NCBI RefSeq assembly: GCF_000283155.1
Contig: NW_004454177.1
Location: forward strand, 20,862,304 to 20,926,303
From: Ceratotherium simum simum
Lineage: Eukaryota > Chordata > Mammalia > Perissodactyla > Rhinocerotidae
Direction: 5' to 3'
DNA length: 64,000 bases
Made by a program: the position numbers and the translations under genes. The notes under the pieces are model-generated. The model searched no databases. It was not told the DNA's origin and saw only the letters and a list, made by a program, of their open reading frames with translations. Shown in pieces: positions 36,138 through 49,214 of the stretch (positions are counted from its first letter, which is position 1; each line of letters begins with the position of its first letter).

Positions 36138-38849
36138 CTGCAAAAATAAAGAGATAAAAAAGAAACGATGAAAACATACTGAAAAAAATGATGATCACCA
36201 AATATAATAAGTTGGAGAAATTATATTTCATTCTAATTCCTCAGGCTAATAAATTTCCAATCTCTTTGTTCGGCAAAGTAGGAATTAGAATTATACATGT
36301 GAAACAGAAACCACGAAAGCTAATTTTTACTTCCTTTTTGGGACACAGTGATTACATTTTTGAGTCTTGTCATGGGCAGCTGTCATGTTAATTTCTCTAA
36401 TATTCAAATGCATTGAAGGGATATCCAGGAGAGACCATTAATGGGGATAAAGACCAAAGTGACATAGGTCCTGTCCTCGAAGAGCTTCTAACCAAAACAG
36501 GGAGATACAACATGTGAGGATGTGAGGAAGACTAAACCAGTAAAGTAGAGATAAGAAGTATCCAAGCAAAGGAATAAAGATTAGGCCGGATGAAATTACA
36601 GCAAATATCACAAGGTGGCACTACTGATTTGGGTACTGAATAGACAACATTTTAGCAAGGAGTGGGAAGAATTCAAAACAGAGGAAAAAGTTAAGCAAAA
36701 ACCTGGAGCTAGATACACACCTTTCACGTAAGAATAAAATCTTCTTTAGAAAATCACAATTTCTATGATCCTAGCTTTCTAATCCCAAATTCATACGTGC
36801 TTATTTATGATGTTCTTATTTGTAAAGAAAGAGTGGCTCTCCGTGGAGTTACAGAACACAGTTGTTTATATGGAATAAGTTATAAATGAAAAGTAATTTA
36901 TTCAAATTTTTTCATTTAATTCACTGAGATTTTATTCCACAGACTTGTCCACCAATTTGATCTCTTCCTACAATAAAGTTAGAAAATATTTTTGAGAAGT
37001 GGCTAATGTTGTTCTAATTCAACCAGCATAATATGTCTGTAAGCTATTATTTTAAGTTAAAGAAGAAACACAATTTGAAATCATTTTCATATGTGAATAA
37101 CATCTTGTTACTTCCTCTCTCTGGGGAAGTAGGGGGATTCAGCTAGGCATCAACTGGTATGTGTGTTATGATTTCCAGTAGATAAATACCGGTTCTATCT
37201 GAAAACAGCGACCTAATGCTTTGCTTCCTATAACAAGTCAACTTCTTACAAAGCTTTGTTCATTTCAGAAAGCATATAGGTACTTTAAAATTGGTTTTAA
37301 GTTGTTATATTTTAGAGATTTTTCTTCTGTTACTCAATAGTTTCTGATAATGTGTCAAAATGTATTGCTTGCCAATTTTAGAATTATTTTACCCTGTCAA
37401 CTTTGCATCAATTGACAATTATTATCAAAACGAAATATTCAATAGATTATCCTCTACCAAAATGATGCTATATTTGTCAAATTACACAATAATTTAAAAT
37501 ATATAGTCTGCATATATTGTGGTCTAATTAAAAATAACTATCTTAAAACAGGATTGAAAAATACTTTTAATTAATTCAGGCTTGAATAACGTGGATTTAG
37601 AGGTTTTCAGAGACAAACTAAGAAAATACTTTTGGAGTGTATAGACAACACTAGTCTTCTAAATATCCGAATAACAGTTTAGGAAGTTGTTAGGAGTATT
37701 GTTTCATGTTTTAATGTCTATCCTTAGTCCACAATTAAACTGTTTTATTATGAACCGGATGCTATACAAGGAAGATGCTACTCTAATATCATCCTAAATA
37801 CAAAGAATTTAATTAAAATTATGAAGAAGATACATATTTGAAGAATATCTGTAATAAATCTTCCTATAAAACATCCAATTCTCCAAGATTCATCTAAATA
37901 AATAAATTTATTGGCATCTTCTAGCAGAATCCAGATTCACTTAGTAGCAGACAACTATGTTTTAATCTCACAATGCATGCTGAGCACCCACTAGGGAAAG
38001 CACAATCCTTTGAAAGGTACAGAAAAGTTACATACAAAGAACCAGACACCTTTTCCTTTTGTTCCACATTTGCTTTGGGCGCAGCTTTGGGAAAGTTTAA
38101 TCAAGACAGCATGTATGAAATAACTGCCTCTAGATGGTAGCAAAGTTAAACATTTTTTACATATAAATACTCTAGTTCATTTTATCCTCAACAAATTCCA
38201 TGATGCTAAATTAAGGGAACTCACTAGGACAGCCTGAAAATCTTTAAGAATTGCATTTCCCATGTCACTTTCTTTGTTCAATCTGCCTGAATAGGTGGAG
38301 TGATGTGGAAAAGACTGTTGGCTCAGCTTGCCTTAAAGAAAGCCTGCCCTTTAAAATAATAACAATACCAATAACAACTACTACAAACTACTAGATAGAC
38401 AGATTAGGTTTTAATATTAATAAAGTCACTTATATAACCCGGAAAAACTTATAACACTTTATTATTTCCGAGGGTTTTAGAATCAAATTACTATTTGTCA
38501 CTCCAATAATCTGACCAAATGTAAAAACTGATACTGCACTTATAAATAAATAATCATTTAGCAAAATTCATTCAAGTGAGCAAAGGAATAAATATTCATA
38601 ATTTCCCAGCCCATTAACCACCAGGTTTCAAGCCTTAAAGGCCCACTGTTACTAGTGATACTGTGAATGGCAGAGAAAAGTGAGAAGAGGAGTTGAGGCT
38701 AGCATGGGAGTGAGGGGAAGAACCCCAAAGCAATTGACGCACTAATTCCAGGACTGTTGCCCAAACTGAACAGAACAACTGAAATGTGAAGGCTCTTACA
38801 ATGAGGTGATTCATTCCTTCTCTCCTAAAAAATTAATCACAGAAAATTT

Positions 38850-39095
38850 TTAAAAATCTATAGAACTAATAAACCAAAAAAAACCTAGAACTAATAAACA
38901 AGTGCAGCAGGGTTGCAGGATACAACATCAGTTGTATTTCTACACACTTGCAATGAACAATCTGAAAATGAAATTAACAATTCCATTTACAATAGCTTCA
39001 AAAGAATAAAATACCTAGGAATTAATTTTTAAAAAGTAAAAAATTTATAATTTGAAAAATATAAAATATCGCTTAAAGAAATTAAAGAAGGTCTC
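38850..39095 (+). mobile_element. L1 ORF2 relic, part 1
   Basis: AGGGTTGCAGGATACAACAT, GCAATGAACAATCTGAAAAT and AATAAAATACCTAGGAATTA match the ORF2 region encoding a V/A-G-Y conserved stretch. It continues after the ERE that splits it. Confidence 0.8.
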
Positions 39096-39345
39096 AGGGC
39101 GGCCGGGTGGCGCAAGCGGTTGGGTGCGCGCGCTCTGCTGCAGCGGCCCGGGGTTCGCCAGTTCAGATCCCGGGTGCGCACCGACGCACCGCTTGTCAAG
39201 CCATGCTGTGGCGGCGTCCCATATAAGGTAGAGGAAGATGGGTATGGCTGTTAGCCCAGGGCCAGTCTTCCTCAGCAAAAAGAGGAGGATTGGCAGATGT
39301 TAGCTCAGGGCCGATCTTCCTCACAAAAAAAAATAAACAAAGAAA
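39096..39345 (+). mobile_element. ERE SINE inserted in an L1 relic
   Basis: CATATAAAGTGG-class ERE with head GGGCGGCCGGGTGGCGCAAG. Flanked by AAAGAAGGTCT at about 39084-39094 and 39346-39356. The host sequence on both sides is one L1 ORF2, so the ERE is younger. Confidence 0.94.
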
Positions 39346-39356
39346 GAAAGAAGGTC

Positions 39357-39870
39357 TAAATAAAAGGAAAATATTTCACATTCATGGATTAGAAAAATTA
39401 ATATCGTTAAGATGGCAATACTCTCCAAACTGATGTGCAGATTCAATGCAACTCCCAGCAGAAGCCCAGCTAACTTCTTTATAATAATTGACAAGCTGAT
39501 TCACAGGGAATTGCAAGGGACCCAATCAGTCAAAACAATCTTGAAAAAGAACAAAGGAGTTAGACCCAGACTTCTTGATTTCAAAACTTAATACAAAGCA
39601 ACAGTAACAAACGCTGCATGACATCGCCACGAGGATAGACATATAAATCAATGGAAGAGAACTGAGAGTCTAGAAATAAACCCTTACTTCCACAGTCAAC
39701 TTTTTTCCAACATCAGTGCCAAGACCATACAACAGGGAAAGAATAGTCTTTTCAAGAAATGATTCTTGGAGCACTGGAGAGTCACATGTACATGGATGAA
39801 GTTGGACCACTACCTCACATCCTAAACAAAAATTAACTAACAATGGGTGAATTTTATGGTATGTGAATTA
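39357..39870 (+). mobile_element. L1 ORF2 relic, part 2 and 3' end
   Basis: Resumes the ORF2 order: TTCATGGATTAGAAAAATTA, ATCGTTAAGATGGCAATACT, CAGATTCAATGCAACTCCCA and CACCAGGATAGA-like CACGAGGATAGACATATAAA. It ends with the L1 3'-end motif GGTGAATTTTATGGTATGTG. Confidence 0.8.
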
Positions 39871-39942
39871 CGTCCCAAAAAGGCTGTTTTTTAAAAAATA
39901 AAAATACATCCCAATAAGGCTGTTTTTTAAAAAACAAAAATA
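39871..39942. repeat. 36-bp tandem duplication at an L1 3' end
   Basis: Copies 39871-39906 and 39907-39942 share GGCTGTTTTTTAAAAAA and AAAAATA; they differ at a few positions. Confidence 0.93.
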
Positions 39943-40305
39943 AATACTCCATACCCAGAGCACCATAACACACTAAAAGATATCAAAATCCTATGTAGAC
40001 CTTTACACATGGCCACTGAACACCCCTAAGGAGATTGGAAAAGTGGACCAAAGGCATCAATTTTCACCCTGTGCAAGTGTCAGGCCTGAGAGTTAAACCT
40101 ATAGTCTTCACCACTCCTTATCTGGAAGAAACTTAGAGATAAACATCTGAGGATAGCCTCAAAATGACTATACTGTGCTTTAAGTCTAATGCATAGAGAT
40201 TCAGAGGAGTTTACTGAATGGAAATAAATGACTATCAAAATCTAACCAAATAAATGAGAAAATTGAAGAGGAAAGAGAGCCAAGGATGGAAAGAAGCCAG
40301 TCAAC

Positions 40306-40385
40306 TATGGCCTGCGTTGACAACTTTTAACAGAGGATGATGAAAGAGCAAATGAATGAATAGACAGCTACGTGCATAGATTCAA
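40306..40385 (+). repeat. diverged direct repeat, copy 1
   Basis: Shares GACAACTTTTAA, AGGATGAT, CAAATGAATG and TTGATTCAA-like GATTCAA, in the same order, with 41782-41872. Family not recognised. Confidence 0.7.
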
Positions 40386-41519
40386 TTACTTTTAAAAAGT
40401 CAAAACTTTTTGACGTCATGGCTATATATTGCCCCAGCAGTGAAGAATGACTGGAGTTCCTGAAGGCAAATCTCTGAGCATTCAAGGGGATGGAATTCAT
40501 ATGAGGTGGCTGGAGGTAAACTTCCATGGCAAAGAAACAGAAGCAACAAAGAATAGTCAGCTTATATTTTCAGCTCAATAAGAATGAAAAAAGTAATGTA
40601 GTCAACAAGGTGATTAAAATCCAGCAGACGCTACACTCAGACCAGGTCTTTACATCACTGATTTCTAAAACGAAATTCAAGGAGATGAGTCAGCCAAACA
40701 AATACAATGTATTTTTCTTACTTTTCCAAAATTCTATTCACTATTTAACTGCTGCTACAAATTTCAGATTTTCAATAACAGTACCTAGAACAAAATCTAA
40801 GGACCAATACAGATTTTATTTTCAGATATATGACCTGAGGAGAGGTTTACTGTTTCATTTTTATAGAATGATTTTGGTTAGGGTTTTCAGCAGGATAGAA
40901 ATTTAACCTTTGGGCCTACAGAGTTTTTAAAAAAGTGACATTGTCTTATTTGCTCATTTTGATTTACCCTAAATTAAATTTTCTATATTAAAGCTAACCG
41001 ATCATATTGAAAAAGAACACAAAAAAGGTTTAACTTGTAAGACCTGCAGGTTTACATACTGACAGACTTTTCTAACTTAGCAAGAAGCTATTATTTAGTC
41101 TCAAAATTATCAAACTTTTCTAGAGAACACAAAAAGTATTTTACAGTATACTTTATGACATAATAAGCTAAAGAGCTAAAACATATTAAGCAATTAAAGA
41201 AAAATTTTCTTCAGCAAATAATTTAAAATTAAATTTAGCAGACCTAAGGGAAGAATATCAAAAGCGGTGTATTTTAGTTTATATATAACGGTTTATTTTC
41301 ATTTCCATATTAATTTTAAACATAATACAAAAAGATTAAGTCTAAAAAGAATAATATGAAAATGCTCTTACAGAATTTAGATGCATATTTAGAAGCATGT
41401 GAAAATTAAAAATGTGTTTTTGAAAAAGCTACCTCTGGCTTTGAAGCCATGCTAATAAATACAATCATCAATATTGTTTTCATATGTAGGGATAACAGTC
41501 CACGTAAAAGCACACACTA

Positions 41520-41750
41520 GCTGACACCTTATTGATGCTAACTATGCACCAGCTAACGCACACTTGCTCTGTGTGTTACCTACATTGATTGAGTCACACC
41601 ACAATCCTGGGAACTACATACAATTTTTATCCCCAATTTACAGATAAAGACCTGAGGCACACAGAGTTTGAAAACTATGCCCAATTTGCATGGCTATAAA
41701 GATTGGAGCCAAATTCCATCTTATTTCCAATCACTTGGCCATTATACTTC
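41520..41750 (-). repeat. MIR SINE remnant
   Basis: Reverse-complement MIR: TTTTTATCCCCAATTTACAG, AAAGACCTGAGGCACACAGA and TTGGCCATTATACTTCTCTG. Confidence 0.75.
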
Positions 41751-41781
41751 TCTGTCTCTACATGGAAAGTGGCCTGTCACC

Positions 41782-41872
41782 TGTGGCCTGGGGAGACAAC
41801 TTTTAAAATAGGATGATCCAAGAAGGATGGAAGAACAAATGAATGCATGGGCCCATATGGGCATTGATTCAA
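41782..41872 (+). repeat. diverged direct repeat, copy 2
   Basis: Second copy of the unit at 40306, about 1.48 kb downstream, with an insertion of about 10 bp relative to the first. Confidence 0.7.
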
Positions 41873-42039
41873 CCACCTTTACCAAAGTAAAGATCAATCT
41901 TTTATTGTATTCTTCTAATTTTAAGGACTTTAAATAGCTTTACAATAAAATTTGCTAGGGTCATCCATTTTATTTGGTCAGAGTAAGTATTACAAAGGAC
42001 TAATTTTTGTAGTCAAGTAGCCATTGAGGCAGTAAGTGG

Positions 42040-42250
42040 TATTGCACAGTGACTTCAGATTTGAGTTCTGGATTCCTGGCTCTCCCCTTCTTGAGGTTTG
42101 TGACCTCAGGCAACTAACAATCTTTCTATGACTTAACTTCCTCATCTAGAAGGATAACAATTACCTAATAATAAAGCCATCGTGGGGTTTATGTGAGACA
42201 ACGCAGAGAAAACATATAGCAAGTAGTAGTTGCTCACAAAATGTTAGTCC
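42040..42250 (+). repeat. MIR SINE remnant
   Basis: Plus-strand MIR: GATTTGAGTTCTGGATTCCT, ACTTAACTTCCTCATCTAGA, AAGGATAACAATTACCTAAT and TGTGAGACAACGCAGAGAAA. Confidence 0.7.
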
Positions 42251-45200
42251 CAACTAAGTATGCTCAAAGGATGTAATCAAAACATAGCCAAACTGTAGCT
42301 GGATGAACCATAAGGGAGTGAAGTCGTAAAAAGATTCTTTTGGTTTTCTGAGCCACATACCTTCGTGTACCATAATACACTTCTGATTCACTAGGGCTCA
42401 GCTCTCTTATGCAAGCTGTTCACGTTCAGAGTACTTCTCAGACTTTTTCTCTTAATCACCAAAATTCTCATAAGTTCCAGGCAACTCTGAGAAGTAGGAG
42501 GGTCTTAACGATCAAGAGTCAGGAGATGATGTGTCTCCCCGTCTCTTTCCCCCATTACAGACCTGAACTCATACACCTTGTTGGCAAATAGGAAAGGATG
42601 CAGTCTCGCACTATTTGACAGCAACAAAATGTGAACCACAAATGAAAATCAACGTGAAATTTTAAATTTATTAGTAGGCACATAAAAAAAAATTTAAATC
42701 AAGTAAAATTTAATATTTTGTTTAACACAATATATCCAAAATATCATTTCAACACACAATCAACATAAAGAGGTTTTAACGAGATATTTTACACTTTTTT
42801 TTCATACTAAGTCTTTGCAATCCAATATGTATTTCACACTTAGAGCATATCTTAATCTAGACTAGCCTCATGTCAAGTGCTCAATATTTATTGTGGGTAG
42901 TTGTTACCACGCTAGGTAGTGCAAGTCTAGAAATCACCAGTTAGCTACAATCACTTTCCATATAAAATGTGATAAATGAAAAAAGAAAAAGGCCATTAAG
43001 ACTATAGAGCTAATGAAGATTTGAGTTAAAAAGCTGATTTTCTATATACAAAATAACATAGCTTATTTATAAAAAAATATGTAAATGTTCCCTCTTTTTC
43101 CACATATTATACCCAGGTTCCCCTGAACTAATGACACTGTAGGAATATTTATTCCTAATATCACCTGAATATTCTGTAGAAATTTTATCACATGCAGTAG
43201 GATCTTGACATTATTTGAAACAATGTAAAATTATCTCAAATGTACTATCATAAAGTAATGTTATTTAATGCCAATCACCATCCCCTATTTACATTTTCTG
43301 CTTGATCTTACAATCTGTGTAAGAGAGGTCCTATCCCTAGGGCATTTTGCTTTACTTTAATGCTTATTTATTACATAAATCGGGGCTAAAACCAGAATAA
43401 ACTGCTAGATTTCTGCAATATGAAACAGTAATGCAACAGGAACTGGATTTCTGCAGAATAAAAACTGCAAAAATATTAAAATGTCCTCATATGTTTTTAT
43501 ATTTATAGCTCCTCGGAGCTTTGTTTTGAAATTTTAAAAAACTTTTTCCTCCAAATTAGTGTGTAAATGCATAACCTAAAAAGCACCATGTCCATGTTTC
43601 ATTGCTCCCATTTCTATTCTTCTCATTACTGAAATGGAAATTCAGTAGAATCCCATGGATGAGACTTTGTGGCTAGAAACGAGAATGAGACTAAACTGAC
43701 GGTACTATGTAGTTTGGCCAGACATTCTAATAGGAAAAATACAGCAGCCAAGAAAATATTTTGGAAGAAGGACAAATTTAACATTGATTTTGATTGTGGT
43801 GTCACAAGAAAGGCACGCATTACAGAAGACTTATCAGACCATCCCAGTTTGGGATATGGTAGAGGTAAGAAATTAAATACATTTCAATTGAAGGACAGTT
43901 TCCACATGTCTATGTGTATTATGACAGGAGTTCATAAATTCTTATCATTCCTTCTGTCATGTGTGAGCAAATAATTTTACAATCTTCTCCTTCTATACCT
44001 GATGTCATCTTACTGAATGGTCTAGTTCACTGTTCCCAGACAGAATGGGCTATAAAACAGGCTTAGATGGGGAAACAGGCTACCTGCATGTCCCTCCAGA
44101 AGAGAGAGAGGTATTACGGATTTGAAAGGACCATTCCAGGTGTGAGGAATAACCTCATAGTAGATGAGCAGAGTATCTAAAGGGAATGGGATCAGGGAAG
44201 GAAGAAGTACCAAGGAAAACCATCAGAATTAATGGGGATACTCTAACAGGTTAGCATCAAGAAGAGCTAAAATTCAGAAATCCTAAGAGGTAGACCCTAA
44301 GGAGGAAGTTTGCCAGCAAGTAGAGAGGCTTCAAAAACCATCGTAGGATTCAGAGGCAGGACTTAGTCCTTGAGAACGGGACTAGGAATTTTAAGTAGTG
44401 GTAATCTTCCTAGATTAGGGGTTGTTAGGCTGACCAGTTGTCTGTGAACCCCATATGAGTTTCAGAAGGCCCCCTAAAAAATAAGTTAGATCAGATCCTC
44501 AAAGTGTCTACCAAATAAGAGGTTACCAATTCATTCTAAGAGGTTTAAGTTTAAGGACTTAGCTGGTTGGCAAATAGAACTTGGAGTCAAGACTCTTATC
44601 CCAAACAAAAGGTGAAAATTAAATCCCTGAGCCTGCACTGTGGCCTCCAGTTCCTTAAATCCCTCTCACTGAAGGGTTGGTCTTATAAACTTGCCAAGTG
44701 CCCAGTTTACAGAAGAGAGTCATGTGGCTCCACCTGAAGGCAGAGGAGTGAAGCAGAGGTGCTGGGAGCCAGGCAGGGACTCATAACTCTTCCCAGCCTC
44801 CACTCTGTCTCCATTTCCCATCATTTTTAGGGAATCACTGATGGGTTTCCATCAGGTAATGAATGCTGTCAAATCCATTTTAAAATGTGTCTTCTCTTCT
44901 CCCCATCACCTCCACTAAAATAGGATCATGGTATTTTATTTATTATAAACAGATTTTTTTTTTTTACAAACTGACATAAGAAAAGTATGGCTTAAATTAT
45001 ATTTTTAATTACTTATGTATTTTACTATCACTGTCCTCTTATCTCATGGGAATTGAGCATCATAAATTAACAGAAAATTATCTTGACTACAGAACTTACC
45101 TTTATTCATCACAGATGATGCCTCGTGAAGATGCCTGCTCAGGCGACATTGTAACATATTAAGGTACTACTTGAGGGAAAAACGCTAAGAAAATGAAGTA

Positions 45201-45449
45201 AGCTTATAAAGACCAGCCACCTGTTCTGTTCTGTAATGCAGTTTACATTAGAGAATCTAATACTTTTTGCCCTGACTTAGGAAAATAAATGACTTCACTG
45301 GAAAATCAGGCAAGTCCTAGCCTTGCAAAAAAGCAGGGTGGAACAAAGAGAGAAATACAGCCTGACGTTTTCTCCCTTCAACTAAAGTTTGGCAAATGGG
45401 TCACTTTAGCGGTGAGGTGTATTCACTGAGGTATTTGTAAGTTAATGTA

Positions 45450-45830
45450 CATCCTTCTATTTTTAATTTTTTTAAATTAATAGACTATTTTTATAGGAGT
45501 TTTAGGTTTATGGAAAAATTGAGCAGAAATTATAGAGTTCCCATATACCCCCTTAGCCCCTACCCACAGTTTCCCCTGTTACTAACATCTTGCATTAGTG
45601 TGGTACATTTGTTACAAATGATTACTGAATACTGATACATTATTAATTAAAGGCTACAGTTCACATTAGAATTCACTCTTGGTGTTGTACATTCTATGGG
45701 TTTTGATGGGTTTTATATTTGATAAATATATGACAAGTATCCACCGTTACAGTATCATATAGAATAGTTTCACTGCCCTAGAAGTGCCCCGTGCTCCACC
45801 TGTTCACCCTCCTCCACTTCTCCTGCCCCT
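45450..45830. mobile_element. L1-like 3' UTR fragment
   Basis: AGGAGTTTTAGGTTTATGGA, GAGTTCCCATATACCCCCTT, CACTCTTGGTGTTGTACATT and TAGTTTCACTGCCCTAGAAG are landmarks of a widespread old L1M 3' UTR. Direction not assigned. Confidence 0.7.
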
Positions 45831-45925
45831 TTTATTTTTAAAAATCATAATTTTCAACAGAAAAACTAAGTTTTTTTCCATAGGGTGTATTAGACCTACC
45901 ATTTTATAGGGAAACTAAAACTTAC

Positions 45926-46036
45926 CGGTTCAACAAATTCAAACTTCTTTTTTTCTTGGACCTCTTGAATTTTAAAGACATATTCTAGCGATGCTTCATA
46001 GAAGTTTTGATGTTCTCGGTCAATCTGTGTATCTGC
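45926..46036 (-). CDS. ARHGAP42: ARHGAP42 exon: BAR domain helix
   Basis: 111 bp, 37 whole codons, phase 0 at both ends, about residues 163-199. The translation begins [20 protein letters not shown] and ends KKKFEFVEP. The heptad-like spacing of hydrophobic residues (F, L, V, I) among charged ones fits a long BAR helix that packs in the dimer. Acceptor TTAG|GCAGAT; donor CCG|gtaagt. Confidence 0.96.
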
Positions 46037-46296
46037 CTAAAGAGCACAAAAAGGCAAAGCATGACAAAGGGAGTGATTATTGATGGTTCTGTTTAAGAGA
46101 GGGACTCAAATCCTGTTCTACTGTGAAATCTTTAAAAATTAAGTCCCGCAAAAAGTTTTAATATAGCAATTATTATGTCCTGAGAATACAGAGAATAGGA
46201 AAACAGTCCTTGCCCACAAGAGCTTATAGTGTATGGAGTGCGAGGAAAAAAAAACCTCAGAGTAAGCTTACAACATTCAGTACATTTTAAAAAGTA

Positions 46297-46506
46297 CAGT
46301 CATGCACCACATAACGATGTTTCAGTCAATGACGGACCGCACATACAACAGAGGTCCCATAAGATTAGTACCATGTAGCCAAGGTGTGTAGCAGGCTCTA
46401 CCCCCTCGGTTTGTGTAAGTATACTCTATGATGTTCAGACAACGATGAAATCATCTAATGACGCATTTCCCAGCACGTATCCCCTTCGTTAAGTGATGTA
46501 TGGCCA
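46297..46506 (+). mobile_element. Tigger-like MITE, copy 1
   Basis: Starts CAGTCATGCACCACATAACG and ends near TTAAGTGATGTATGGCCA, giving terminal inverted repeats. It is preceded by a TA, the target of Tc1/mariner-superfamily elements. About 210 bp, no transposase. Related to the copy at 61591. Confidence 0.8.
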
Positions 46507-48009
46507 TTATAAAAGAGACACATAAATGTAAATGAAAATCTATGGGATCATAGAAAAAGAGACTAAGTTCTGGGAGAAAATGGTGGTGGTTTGAGTTGAA
46601 TCTTAAGTTGAACAACTGGCAGTGAACAGTCAAAGAGAAAAAAGGGGTTACTCCCATGAAAAAGTAAAGAGGCATGAAAGACTTTGACTGAGTGGCTACA
46701 GAGTAAACAAGTGGAGGGAAGGAAGGAGAAGTAAGGCTGGCAACACACTATAACAGATCTTGAATACTGCATAATAAATTTGGATTTTAATTGAGGAAGA
46801 ATCATCTGCGAATATTAAGCAGCAGAACCACATCATTAGGTAAACTCTCAGAAAGATAATACTGGAACAGAGCCAAAAAAATTCAAAGGTTCTAACCCAA
46901 TGAATCATGCTCCAGCAATGTCATGCACATTTATTCTTTATAACTGCCATAAGGTTCTATTGATAAAGTGTGGGAAAAGGGTTATCAGATAATTTCATTT
47001 TCTTTTTGATGTTGCTTCTCTCCCCTCTTCTGTGCCCACTATCAATCTGTGGATGCCCTCTTTAAAACTGACTTTGGTTTAGTAGAGAGTCATGATTTTA
47101 CTTTCCTTGCCCAGTTTCACACTCCTCACTGCCAGCTGAGATTACTAAAAGCAGATAAAAAGAATGGACTTTCCGGAATACTAAGTATCCGCCAACAACA
47201 ATTTGGAAATCGAAAATTGCTTTGGAGCCATTCTACAATGATAATTTCACAAACAAAAGCTTAAAAAAAAAAGATAAAATTAAGTTTGCTGACTCTGACA
47301 TCATAACATCTTAAAAACTTCATTTGAAACACCTTTAAAAATAATTATATATACTTACTACTTGCCATGCCCTTATTTATATAATTAAAAATAACCCAAT
47401 ATATCATAAGCAACTCAGTAGGGATTTTTAAAGTTAAGAATTCCAAGTTTCTAAACCAATACATGAGAAAAACATATCACGTAGAAAATTTGGACCAGAA
47501 GCTTCTCAGCTCCCAAAGATTGTTTGGGAAAGATATACATACCAACAAAAACAAAATCAGTATTCTACACAAATCATACATATTTTCTTCTCCCCACTGG
47601 TTAAAGGAACACAGTATTTATAGAACAAATGGTAAGGAGGTATAGATGGCAGTACGCTAAAAAATGTTTAGCAACTGGCTCTCTAGAGAGGAAAGCCTGA
47701 TTTGCAGTATCTGCTGGTTCCTATGGTATAAGTATTCCCCAAATAGCCAGTTTCAAACCAAAAACCCAACATCACTGAATGTGGAAGTTGGAGATGAGAA
47801 AATCAGCTCTCCAAGAGAAAGCTCCAGTACACCAGTGGGTGTAAAGGATGCAAGAATATTTTCAGTCTCAGAGATAACATTCTATTCCACAAGTTATTTA
47901 CAATAAAGATAATGTCATTGGTTGTGTTGACTAGCACATGGGAACAAACTAGAATGTTGAGACACCTTTACAGCCTAAAATGATTATTTCTAATCAACAA
48001 AGCTGTGCA

Positions 48010-48510
48010 GAAAAGAGTGAGCACAGCAGGCACAAATGGTCTCCACCGAAAGGCCTGCTTAAGAGTTTGGCTCTTGGCTGGCATCTGCAGATGTGGATTT
48101 CAGGAGGGTTCCCACCATCATAACTGATAAGAGTAGCTCACTATGCACATTTTAACACCTGCTTTCCTTCTGGGAGTCTGGAATTTGGGTACACAACAAG
48201 CAGAGGGTGCCTATGCGACCAGCTCCCAATAAAAACATGGGCACTCAATCTATAACAAGTTTCTAATAGACAACATTTCACACATGTTGTCACAGCTCAT
48301 TGCTGGGGGAATCAAGCATGTCCTGTGTGTCTCCACTAGGAGAGGACTCTTGGAAGCTTGTGCCTGGTTTCCCCCAGACTTCACCCTATGCATCCTTTGA
48401 TTTTTTTTTTTTTTTTTTAATATCCCTTCACTGTAATAAATCATAGCTGTGAGTCCTCCTACCAAATCACCAAACCTGGAGGTGGTCTTGAGGACCCCTA
48501 ACCTATGAGT
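48010..48510 (+). mobile_element. probable ERV solo LTR, family unassigned
   Basis: LTR-like landmarks in order: CAGCTCCCAATAAAAACATG, TCTCCACTAGGAGAGGACTC, GGAAGCTTGTGCCTGGTTTC, an AATAAA-type signal in CTGTAATAAATCATAGCTGT and the end GGAGGTGGTCTTGAGGACCC. A long T run interrupts it at about 48401-48418. No viral coding region seen. Confidence 0.6.
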
Positions 48511-49162
48511 ATTAAGTCATTTCCTCAGAAACTTATTTGTCATGCACAATCCCATTTCATCAAAATGGGGGGCAGGGGGGGAACCAAAGAAGAATAAAAG
48601 AGAAATAATGACTCTTGCCATTTGCCAGTTATAGATATTTTCCATCACCTCCAATCTAGACAACTGCATTCAATATACCAAATCTGCTCTGAAAGATCAT
48701 CTAGAATGTACAGTGCTTCAAGAATACAATAGCTTAATTCCTTTTCAGTACAAGAATCAGAAAGACATTCTTTTACTTGAGATGAATCTCTCTAGCACTT
48801 AAGCTCACAGAGTGTGGTTCACTAGCAGAATTGTTTATACACCCACTAGCAGCTGTTGCTATGTATTTTGTACCGTATAAGTAAGATAACCATATAATTT
48901 ATTCTCAAAACTTTTAAAACTGAAAGGAAGCACTAGTAATAATTATGCCATAACAATAGGTATAAACTGTTGTTTACATGGCAAAGGGGATGGTATAGTC
49001 ATCCTAGTAAGAAACCAAGTTAATTACGTAAGGAAACCATGGAGTTCTGGCAGATAGCTAAATTCTTCCCTACCTACAATAAGCTATCTCAATTCAAAAC
49101 AGAGGAAAAAGGCTCATGTTATATTTGTTGAAGTATTCCCAGAGGAAAAAGGATTTAACCTG

Positions 49163-49214
49163 GACTCTAAAGAATGGAGACATTTAGAGACTCTAAAGAA
49201 TGGAGATAAAGGGA
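49163..49214. repeat. 26-bp tandem duplication
   Basis: GACTCTAAAGAATGGAGA begins both copies (49163 and 49189); the last 8 bases of each diverge. Confidence 0.9.

Larger units (their letters stand above)
36138..45925 (-). other. intron, 9.8 kb
   Basis: Repeat-poor from 36140 to 38840. Then an L1 ORF2 relic split by an ERE (38850-39870), a 36-bp tandem duplication, the diverged direct repeats at 40306 and 41782, MIRs at 41520 and 42040, a repeat-poor block 42260-45400, and an L1-like 3' UTR fragment (45450-45830). Confidence 0.75.

Noticed and set aside
40526..40906. 126-codon plus-strand open frame
   Set aside because: Low-complexity, basic, no domain; expected by chance in 64 kb.
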